Shown: piece after piece, positions 8,351 through 15,167 of the stretch
Layout of the letters: every line of letters begins with the position of its first letter
Numbering within the stretch: the stretch's first letter is position 1
Position numbers and translations under genes: made by a program
The notes under the pieces: model-generated
The model's database searches: none
What the model was told of the DNA's origin: nothing
What the model saw: only the letters and a program-made list of their open reading frames with translations
Assembly (NCBI GenBank): GCA_024685385.1
Contig: JAIKVV010000014.1
Location: forward strand, 1-35,960
Source of the DNA: Saccharofermentans sp.
GTDB lineage: Bacteria > Bacillota > Clostridia > Saccharofermentanales > Saccharofermentanaceae
Reading direction: 5' to 3'
DNA: 35,960 bases

Positions 8351-9361
8351 TTAGGAACCGATGAATTCGTTGAGGATGGATCTTTCGGGAACGTATTCCG
8401 GATTGATGACCGGGATAATGTTAAGGTGTTCCATAAGGACTCCCGCCCTTGCCATCGCGCGTGAAAGATCCGCGAAAGGCTTGCCTGTTCCGGATTTCTC
8501 CATGAAGACATTCGGCTCAGCCGTTCCCTTGTTGACCGCATCGACTGCAACCTTCAGATCATCCAGAGCCATCGGGGCTATGACCAGAGGCTCATAGGCG
8601 AGGAAGGAATTTACATGATAATCGGCAGTTTCCAGATATTCATCGAAAAACTTATCTTCGGATCTTTCGATCATGGGCCAGTAATCGATGGTTGCAATGG
8701 CATGCGCATCCCTGTGCCTGTTGTCCCTTACGATCCTGCGGATCAGGCGGATCTCGCGGCTGTCCATGAGCTTGCCGTCAGAAAAGACATTGCCGTAAGG
8801 CATGATGAAGACCTTTGCGCACATCGATGGATCTATATTTCCCGAGATCCTGGGTGATAAGCCGTGAAGTCCTTCAACCACCAGGACGCCGTTCTCGGGC
8901 AGGCTTATGGCAGATTCCGGAGATCCTTCAACCTGGACTCTTGTCATGAAATCAAAGTGGGGAGGGATGACCGTCTTATGGTCAAGGATATCCTTGATAT
9001 CCTGTTCGCACCTGTCGATATCCAAAGCGTCTATCGTCTCGAAGTCAGGTCTTCCGTCCTTGTCGCAGGAGGGACTTGCTATGTTGTAGTAATCGTCAAG
9101 AGAAAGGAAATGAGCGGTCCTTCCGCCTTCTGTGATGCCGTCGGCGAGCCTCATGGTAAAAGTGGTCTTGCCTGACGATGTGGGGCCCGATACAAAGATC
9201 GCCTTGATCTTATTGTCGCTGCAGATCTGCTCTACGATCCTGTCGATCCTTGCAAGAAAACCTGCCTCGGACTCGGCGATGAACTTCGGGAGCTTTACCT
9301 GTCCCAGATTCTCTTCGAGCTCTTCTATGGTGATGTCTGCTTTATCCTGTAATTGGGCCAT
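8351..9361 (-). CDS. Uridine kinase-like / phosphoribulokinase-family P-loop kinase
   Basis: The P-loop GPTSSGKTT at residues 59-67, followed by FLSLDDYY and VVEGLHGLSP, marks the uridine kinase/phosphoribulokinase family; related clostridial proteins are annotated as nucleoside kinases. Many of those are about 550 residues with an N-terminal TGS/threonyl-tRNA-synthetase-like region. This one has 336 residues, with only a ~50-residue lead-in before the P-loop. The substrate (uridine, cytidine or another) cannot be assigned. RRIVRDNRHRDAHAIATI is a conserved basic segment of the family. ATG at 9361 has AGAGAGG about nine bases upstream. It lies in the run leading into metA. Confidence 0.8.
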   Translation of the reverse strand: MAQLQDKADITIEELEENLGQVKLPKFIAESEAGFLARIDRIVEQICSDNKIKAIFVSGPTSSGKTTFTMRLADGITEGGRTAHFLSLDDYYNIASPSCDKDGRPDFETIDALDIDRCEQDIKDILDHKTVIPPHFDFMTRVQVEGSPESAISLPENGVLVVEGLHGLSPRISGNIDPSMCAKVFIMPYGNVFSDGKLMDSREIRLIRRIVRDNRHRDAHAIATIDYWPMIERSEDKFFDEYLETADYHVNSFLAYEPLVIAPMALDDLKVAVDAVNKGTAEPNVFMEKSGTGKPFADLSRAMARAGVLMEHLNIIPVINPEYVPERSILNEFIGS

Positions 9362-9375
9362 CTTTCGATCCTCTC

Positions 9376-9984
9376 TTACTTTCTGATGGGAATGAATCTC
9401 TTTATGATGAGCTTGTTGATAACCCAGTCATAGCAATACTGCAAGATCCTGTAAAGGAGATAGACGATGCCCGGGACCACCAGGGCCAGGAATACTATCA
9501 GCAGTATTACAAAGAGAACGTGAAGTCCTCCGACCAGGACTCCGATTACGGTCGCAAAAGACCCTGTGCTCGAAGCGAACATCTCGGTGTACTTTTCGAG
9601 CGTATCATTAAGATATGAGATCACAAATCCCTGCAGATCACCGGATCCGATGGTCAGCTTTGAAGAAATGAGATCAACTGTAAAACTTACGACGATAAAG
9701 CTCTTTATGGCCTTTTCGATCATGACGAGAGCCTTGCCCCAGGCAGGCATCCTGTAATATCTCATGCATATGAAAGGACATGCCACGAACAGCAGTCCGA
9801 AGATGACAAGATGAGTGGTGGTAAATTCCCCCACGAAATGCAGAGGCTTGCCGCTTACATATCCGTAGAGCACAAGGGACTCCACAAAAATGCCATACAG
9901 CACGAAAAGCGCCGTATGTCTTCTGTTCTCAAAATCGGTGTCGCTCCATAACTTACCGAGAAAGAGTCCTTCGATGTAATCCAT
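9376..9984 (-). CDS. Unknown polytopic membrane protein
   Basis: I do not recognise a family. The 202-residue protein has hydrophobic stretches near residues 25-43, 57-75, 92-108 and 143-178, so four or five membrane helices, and a basic C-terminus (KLIIKRFIPIRK) likely in the cytosol. The loop around 109-140 carries the polar, non-helical segment SSKLTIGSGDLQG. The ATG at 9984 has a good AAGGAG site. It lies 14 bases upstream of the kinase gene and 41 bases downstream of the small protein gene at 10026, so it belongs to the same transcription direction and probably the same operon. No catalytic motif is visible. Confidence 0.7.
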   Translation of the reverse strand: MDYIEGLFLGKLWSDTDFENRRHTALFVLYGIFVESLVLYGYVSGKPLHFVGEFTTTHLVIFGLLFVACPFICMRYYRMPAWGKALVMIEKAIKSFIVVSFTVDLISSKLTIGSGDLQGFVISYLNDTLEKYTEMFASSTGSFATVIGVLVGGLHVLFVILLIVFLALVVPGIVYLLYRILQYCYDWVINKLIIKRFIPIRK

Positions 9985-10025
9985 GCCGTCTCCTTATGTC
10001 TTTCTTACAAGTCTTGCTCCGAAGA

Positions 10026-10457
10026 TCATCTCAGAGCAAACTTCGTTCCCGTAGTAGTCTCGATCAGCGATCTCAGATCATCCCATTTGGCGGGAAAGAC
10101 CTGTTCACTGCCTGTGGCAATGACCGTCTTGTCGGTAAACTCGGCCTTCATCTTCCAGAAACCGGAAACTTTAGCCTTTTTGCCGGACTTGTCATCCTTG
10201 CCTTCCGATGCTTCCCTGATCCATTCAAGGACTCCAATCTTGGGGAGTTTCTCCCTGAGAAGATCGTATTTGTCGTCATTTATGAGACTCGTGAAATTGT
10301 TATTCCACATGTAATTGTCTCTCCATGACAATATCTTTCTGCGGAAATCGTATTTGACCTTGTAGCCTTCATCGGTAAGGGAGATTATCTCCACTTCCAG
10401 AACGGCCAGATCATCATACATTTCCTTCACTTCCATATTACCACTACCATCCGTCAT
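10026..10457 (-). CDS. Unknown small protein coupled to the PQQ beta-propeller gene
   Basis: No family recognised. With the start at 10457 it has 143 residues, no signal peptide and no membrane helix. It is rich in charged and aromatic residues (for example SWRDNYMWNNNF) and has a Lys-rich turn GKDDKSGKKAK in the middle. The frame runs on upstream to an ATG at 10517, but that would overlap the preceding gene by 64 bases. The ATG at 10457 overlaps the preceding stop as ATGA, the usual form of translational coupling, and is preferred. The tight coupling suggests it works with the propeller protein, but nothing shows how. Confidence 0.7.
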   Translation of the reverse strand: MTDGSGNMEVKEMYDDLAVLEVEIISLTDEGYKVKYDFRRKILSWRDNYMWNNNFTSLINDDKYDLLREKLPKIGVLEWIREASEGKDDKSGKKAKVSGFWKMKAEFTDKTVIATGSEQVFPAKWDDLRSLIETTTGTKFALR

Positions 10458-12328
10458 GAGATCTTTATGCCGAAGATCGATCCTGATGTCGTACCGATCA
10501 CTGCCGTATTTCCCCAAACGACGGGTGATGCCTCAAAGCAGACTCCTGACGTGGTCTTGCCTTCCTTGTTAAAGAGTCTCGCTGTCTGGATGTATGTAAC
10601 TCTCTTGCCGTTGGAGGCATTGATGAGATGGATCTGTCCTATGCTGTCACCGATCATGATATATGCATTGCCTTCGGAATCATATATGTCGACCGGTGAA
10701 CTGTAGGAATAGATGTTCATCTTGTAATCCCAGACACGGGTACCGAGAGTCTTATCGTATGCAACGAGCTTGTTTCCGCTCAAAAGCCCGTTGGTCATGC
10801 TGTAGGAGAAGATAACCAGATTGCCGATGGTCCTCTTTCCGACTATGGGATTGCCGAAACATCCGCCGCTCTGGTCAGTCTCTGAAGTCTGACCGTTATA
10901 AGTATAACATGCCTCCGACGTCTGCCAGATGACTTCGCCCGTGAGGCCGTTGATCTTGTAGACATAGGCTGCTCCGTTATATTCTCCTACCTGTCCCTGA
11001 TTATCGACTTCGCAGCCGCAATAGACATAAGGGATGCCGTCCTCCTCATCTACTACCGGAGTAACGTCGGAATCGTCACCAAGCTTAACGCACCATACCA
11101 TCTTCATCGCGTTGATGTCGAGGCAGACGAGGTTTTGGGTATTGTCAACGAAATAACCGTAGTTGCCGTAGAGGGCTATGGAACTCTCAACGCCCATGTG
11201 GGATGCGGTATTATCATTGAAGATGTACTTGTAGGCGCAGACCTCGGGATTCAGCGTTATCATAGAAGAACCCGGGGTGTAGACGGTATTGAGTTTTATC
11301 GTATATATAAGTCCGTTCTCGCAGGGCCAGATGAGAGTATCAGTCTCACCCGATACGATAGGTGATGAGTCGAATGCATGCCAGCCGTTCCTGTAGGCTC
11401 CGTCTTCCGTTCCCTCGTAACTGTAGAGGCAGATGCCGTCAACGAGAGAATAGATATACATGCCGAACTTGCCGCTGTCGGAATTATCGTCAGTCTGTCC
11501 CACATAGAGCAGGGGATAGCCCCTGGGATCCAGCGCGGGTGTGCCCTTGAGGGAAGCTCCTACATCAATGGGCTCACGGGTAAAGTCACCGGTTTCAAGA
11601 TCCATGAAATAGATCTTGCCGTCGAGAGCAGCCGCAATGACTTCCACGAGACCCGCTTTGGACTTAGCGCTGTCCTTAAGGTTCATGGCTGCTTTCATTG
11701 AATCAGGCCACTGTACGAGCAGGGGCTGTCCCGTCCATCTCAGGCCCTTCCATTCGAAGAGTTTCGTCGATGCGAGCCTGGATCCGATACCGGAAAATTC
11801 CCATAACTGCTCGACTTTTCCCTGCTTGACTTCGCTATTGCCGTAGGATGCGCAGTTGCGGAAATTATTGCCTCTGAAGGTCAGGATGCCGGGCACCTTG
11901 CCGTAATTGATCGGGTCAGAAAAAAATACGGGCTCTCCCCTTACATATTCTTCCGAATCGGTGCCGCCCATGGTAACGGATTCCACAAGTCCTCTTGCGG
12001 AAGGATCAGCCTCGGGAACGACCTTGGCTTCCTTATCGATGGTTACGGAACTCTTCGCAGGATAGAGAAGAGGGTTCTGATAGGATTCAAGAGGAGGCGC
12101 AGGAGTGGGCGTGGGGGTTGCAGCCGAGATGAAAGAACTGACTTCACTTCCTTCGGCTCCCTTTGCCTTGTCTTCACTGCCGGTCTTCTTGAAGAAGACT
12201 ACAGCCAGGACTGCCGTAAGGGTCACGAACAGGATCGTCATTATGACGACCAGCATGACCTGTCCCTCGTTAGGATCGCGGGAAGGCTTATAGTAACTGT
12301 TGTCAGGTTCTATGTATTGCTGTCTCAT
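10454..12328 (-). CDS. Membrane-anchored PQQ-like beta-propeller protein
   Basis: A 624-residue protein with a short cytosolic N-terminus, one membrane helix (about 24-46), a TPTPTPAPP linker near 71-79, and a large extracytoplasmic domain of repeated beta-strands. The repeats show the PQQ/YVTN-type pattern of a hydrophobic strand, a Gly turn and an aromatic strand, as in GKIYFMDLETGDFTRE, GEVIWQTS and GQIHLINASNGKRV, and fit a propeller of about seven or eight blades. PQQ binding is not implied; many such proteins are scaffolds or sensors, as with BamB. The chosen ATG at 12328 gives the membrane anchor a short lead; an in-frame ATG at 12391 overlaps the predicted promoter. The substrate or partner is unknown. 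Confidence 0.8.
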   Translation of the reverse strand: MRQQYIEPDNSYYKPSRDPNEGQVMLVVIMTILFVTLTAVLAVVFFKKTGSEDKAKGAEGSEVSSFISAATPTPTPAPPLESYQNPLLYPAKSSVTIDKEAKVVPEADPSARGLVESVTMGGTDSEEYVRGEPVFFSDPINYGKVPGILTFRGNNFRNCASYGNSEVKQGKVEQLWEFSGIGSRLASTKLFEWKGLRWTGQPLLVQWPDSMKAAMNLKDSAKSKAGLVEVIAAALDGKIYFMDLETGDFTREPIDVGASLKGTPALDPRGYPLLYVGQTDDNSDSGKFGMYIYSLVDGICLYSYEGTEDGAYRNGWHAFDSSPIVSGETDTLIWPCENGLIYTIKLNTVYTPGSSMITLNPEVCAYKYIFNDNTASHMGVESSIALYGNYGYFVDNTQNLVCLDINAMKMVWCVKLGDDSDVTPVVDEEDGIPYVYCGCEVDNQGQVGEYNGAAYVYKINGLTGEVIWQTSEACYTYNGQTSETDQSGGCFGNPIVGKRTIGNLVIFSYSMTNGLLSGNKLVAYDKTLGTRVWDYKMNIYSYSSPVDIYDSEGNAYIMIGDSIGQIHLINASNGKRVTYIQTARLFNKEGKTTSGVCFEASPVVWGNTAVIGTTSGSIFGIKIS

Positions 12329-12381
12329 TTCCTGTTCTTTCCGTGCAACACCGACGGCCCGGTGTCCGCATATAATAACGC

Positions 12382-12410
12382 ATTTTACCACGCGTGGCGA
12401 AAATCCTCAA
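12382..12410 (-). promoter_or_regulatory. Predicted sigma-A promoter of the beta-propeller gene, with palindrome in the spacer
   Basis: On the minus strand: TTGAGG (-35, bases 12410-12405), a 17-base spacer, then TAAAAT (-10, bases 12387-12382) with the extended TGG just before it. The spacer begins next to the -10 with the perfect 10-base palindrome CCACGCGTGG (12388-12397), placed where a repressor could block polymerase. A small hairpin (ACACCG / CGGTGT) lies in the leader before the ATG at 12328. Confidence 0.5.
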
Positions 12411-12457
12411 CAAAGGACTATAAGTATCATATATTTAGGGGAAAAGCGGCTGACCCG

Positions 12458-13321
12458 TCAGAGGTCCTGAGCGATCCTCATGAGCTTTTTGAGACGGTTG
12501 TTCATGCCGGATTTACTGATCGGAGGCGTCATCATCTCGCCGAGTTCGGCTATGGATGCGCCGGGATTGTCGATGCTCGCCCTTGCTGCGGCCAAAAGCT
12601 CATCCGGCAGCTCCTTGCCTCTTTCAGACCTTAAGAGCTTTTCGAAAAGCTCATAACGGGAGGCTCCCGCTTCCGCCTGCCTTCTGGTGTTGCCGTCATC
12701 GCAATTGACTTCACGGGTTATCTGTTTTCTTATCTCATGCTCTATCCTTATATTCTCGAAAGAAAGCCTTGCCGAATCGGCTCCCGTCATGCCGAGAAAA
12801 TCCGACACATAATCACCGTTCTTAAACCTTATGCACCAAATGCCGCCCCTTCTCGTGATTCCTGGGGCGATCCCTTCGTAGCTCAATATGGAGAATACTA
12901 TCTTGCAGGCTTCTTCGCTCTTAAGATGGAGTTCGACCTTATATGTGTTGTCAGGATCGCTTATGTGACCTGAGGCTATGGTAACGCCTCCCAGGAAAGC
13001 CCTGGAATTAACATGCCCGTTAAATTCTTTTTCATCGGGAAGGTCTCCTGCCATGAAAGAACCGACTCTTTTCATGACGCCTTCAGGGATCTTGTCTATA
13101 TAGACCTTACCGTCTTTTAAAGTGTTTTCGACCTTCCAGTCGTTAAGGAGATTGGTAAGCCTCCCTGCGGCTTTTCCGCTGACCTTTACTTTGCCCGATA
13201 TCTTTTCCGCATCCGATGAAGCCAGGATGAGCCCGGCCAAAAACCATTCGAAAGATGAGGCCGTATATCTGACCTTGCATATCTCGTATTTTGCATTATC
13301 CGAGAAATAAGTTCCCTTCAT
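12458..13321 (-). CDS. whiA: WhiA family DNA-binding regulator
   Basis: WhiA proteins join an N-terminal LAGLIDADG homing-endonuclease-like fold, without nuclease activity, to a C-terminal helix-turn-helix. They regulate sporulation in Streptomyces and bind nucleoid DNA and influence division in Bacillus. The N-terminal half has FLAGLILAS and RAFLGGVTIASGHISDP; the C-terminal helix-turn-helix is around 245-285 (ASIAELGEMMTPPISKSGMNNRL). Length 287 is slightly short of the usual ~310. The ATG at 13321 abuts the murB stop with no bases between, so translation is coupled. The rapZ and yvcK genes that usually stand before whiA in Firmicutes are missing here. Confidence 0.93.
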   Translation of the reverse strand: MKGTYFSDNAKYEICKVRYTASSFEWFLAGLILASSDAEKISGKVKVSGKAAGRLTNLLNDWKVENTLKDGKVYIDKIPEGVMKRVGSFMAGDLPDEKEFNGHVNSRAFLGGVTIASGHISDPDNTYKVELHLKSEEACKIVFSILSYEGIAPGITRRGGIWCIRFKNGDYVSDFLGMTGADSARLSFENIRIEHEIRKQITREVNCDDGNTRRQAEAGASRYELFEKLLRSERGKELPDELLAAARASIDNPGASIAELGEMMTPPISKSGMNNRLKKLMRIAQDL

Positions 13322-14224
13322 TTAAAGATCAAAATCCCCTATAAACTTTACTTCAGGTTCCAGCATCACGCCTGATGTCTCGAAGACCTTTTCCCTGATG
13401 TAGCAGATAAGGCGGTAAACATCGGATGCCGATGCCTTTCCTTCACAGTTAACGACAAATCCCGCATGCTTGGCCGATACTGCTGCTCCGGAATCGTCCA
13501 GCGCGAAGCCTTTGAGTCCCGCATCCTCTATGAGCCTTCCGGCAAAGTATCCTTCGGGGCGCTTGAAAGTCGAACCGCAGGAAGGGAAATTCAAAGGCTG
13601 GGAATTGATCCTCTTCTGTCTCAATTCATCCGCATATGCCCTGATCTTATCGATGTCGCCGCAGGGAACTTCTGCGGTAAAGCCCAAGATAACGGCATCC
13701 TTCATCGAAGAAAATATGCTCTTCCTGTAAGAAAACTCTGCTTTGTCACCGCTGATCTTCCTGATGTCGCCTTCTTTCCAGTAGGTAACTTCGGTCACGA
13801 TGTCATCCATCTGCCTTCCGTATGCACCTGCGTTCATATAGATCGCGCCGCCCGCTGAACCCGGTATGCCGCAGCAGAACTCGGCTCCTTCAAGGCCCGC
13901 ATTGACGCAGGCATTTCCGAAAGCGGAAAGCATGCTTCCTGCCTTACAGCTTATGATTCCCCTGTCATCTTTCATATCGACATCGATGCCGCTCATGGTC
14001 TTTCCGATCCTGATCACGAGACCATCAAAACCTTTATCCGAGATGAGGACATTGGAACCTGCTCCCAGAATGGCTGCCGGGAGGCCTTCTTTTTCCGCAA
14101 AGAGGAATGCTTCTGCCAGTTCATCCGCTGATCCGGGCTCGGCAAAGAAGGCGGCAGGTCCGCCGCACTTCATAGTGGTATAGGGTTTAAGAAGGACATC
14201 TCTTCTGATATCGATATCAGCCAT
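13322..14224 (-). CDS. murB: UDP-N-acetylenolpyruvoylglucosamine reductase
   Basis: FAD enzyme that reduces UDP-GlcNAc-enolpyruvate to UDP-MurNAc in peptidoglycan synthesis. FAD-binding segments ILGAGSNVLISD (52-63) and IPGSAGGAIYMNAGAYG (120-136) are clear. YRKS (166-169) is the substrate-binding loop, CGSTFKRP holds the proton-donor Ser218, and LEPEVKFIG near the end carries the catalytic glutamate. At 300 residues it is the short form typical of Firmicutes. Its ATG at 14224 lies inside the 3' end of hprK (8-base overlap) and its stop touches whiA, so the three genes form one coupled unit. Confidence 0.96.
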   Translation of the reverse strand: MADIDIRRDVLLKPYTTMKCGGPAAFFAEPGSADELAEAFLFAEKEGLPAAILGAGSNVLISDKGFDGLVIRIGKTMSGIDVDMKDDRGIISCKAGSMLSAFGNACVNAGLEGAEFCCGIPGSAGGAIYMNAGAYGRQMDDIVTEVTYWKEGDIRKISGDKAEFSYRKSIFSSMKDAVILGFTAEVPCGDIDKIRAYADELRQKRINSQPLNFPSCGSTFKRPEGYFAGRLIEDAGLKGFALDDSGAAVSAKHAGFVVNCEGKASASDVYRLICYIREKVFETSGVMLEPEVKFIGDFDL

Positions 14225-15152
14225 ATGTCTGGTCTCTTCCCGGGAATACGCGGCTTACGAGATTCTGGGCCGCATTGAATCCCATCTTGTTGACCCTGTG
14301 GTTGATGGCCGCAGCCTCGACGATGATGGCAAGGTTACGTCCGGGACCTACGGGGATCGTAACCGACGGGACCTTGACGCCCAGTATCTCGGTAGTCTCA
14401 TCGGTAAGACCCAGCCTGTCGTAGGTCTTCTTCTCATCCCAGAGCTCGAAATTGATGACAAAATCTATGGACTCCTGCGGCTTAACGGATGAAACGCCGT
14501 AGAGTTCCTTAACGTCCAGTATGCCGATGCCGCGGATCTCAATAAGATGCCTTATGACCTCAGGAGCAGATCCGATGAGCTGGGTCTCTGATACTTTCCT
14601 GATCTCGACCTGATCGTCTGCAACGAGCCTGTGACCTCTTTTTACGATCTCGAGAGCCGTCTCGGATTTACCTACGCCGGAATCGCCCAGGATAAGGATA
14701 CCTTCACCGTTTACTTCGACCAGGACGCCGTGCATGGATACCTTCGGAGCAAGTTCCAGGCTCAGGTATTTGATGAGTGCGGAATAAAGATCCGATGTAG
14801 CCTGGCTGGTCCTTAAGACAGGTGTGGGATTCTCTTTTGCAGCTTCCAGGAGTTCCTTATGGACCTTGTGATCACGGGTTATGATCAATGCCGGGATCTT
14901 CTTTTCGAAAAGGACCTTAAGCGAGATGTATCTTTCTTCCGGAGTCAGCTGATCCAGATAGGCATGTTCCATGTTTCCCATTATCTGGATTCGGTCGGGA
15001 CCGAAATGGTCGTAGTAACCTGCAAGCTGAAGACCGGGTCTCGTGGCATCGGCGACCTGGATCCTTCTCTCCTCGATGTCACCCGTGTCAAATACCACTT
15101 CCAGGTCAAAAGCTTTTATGACATCAGACAAAAATACGCTTGAATATGGCAT
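14217..15152 (-). CDS. hprK: HPr kinase/phosphorylase
   Basis: Phosphorylates and dephosphorylates HPr on Ser46, controlling carbon catabolite repression with CcpA in low-GC Gram-positives. The Walker A motif GDSGVGKS is at 156-163, followed by LVADDQVEI (177-184), and the family signature LIEIRGIGILDV is at 203-214. At 311 residues it is full length, including the N-terminal domain. The ATG at 15152 has GGAGG eight bases upstream, within the 15-base gap after the cellodextrin phosphorylase stop. That spacing makes co-transcription with the phosphorylases likely unless a promoter lies inside the upstream gene. Confidence 0.96.
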   Translation of the reverse strand: MPYSSVFLSDVIKAFDLEVVFDTGDIEERRIQVADATRPGLQLAGYYDHFGPDRIQIMGNMEHAYLDQLTPEERYISLKVLFEKKIPALIITRDHKVHKELLEAAKENPTPVLRTSQATSDLYSALIKYLSLELAPKVSMHGVLVEVNGEGILILGDSGVGKSETALEIVKRGHRLVADDQVEIRKVSETQLIGSAPEVIRHLIEIRGIGILDVKELYGVSSVKPQESIDFVINFELWDEKKTYDRLGLTDETTEILGVKVPSVTIPVGPGRNLAIIVEAAAINHRVNKMGFNAAQNLVSRVFPGRDQTYG

Positions 15153-15167
15153 TATCTAATCCTCCGA

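Noticed and set aside
12458..13321. Homing endonuclease
   Set aside because: The LAGLIDADG-like fold is part of WhiA, which also has the C-terminal helix-turn-helix and the expected murB neighbour; it is not a mobile intron enzyme.
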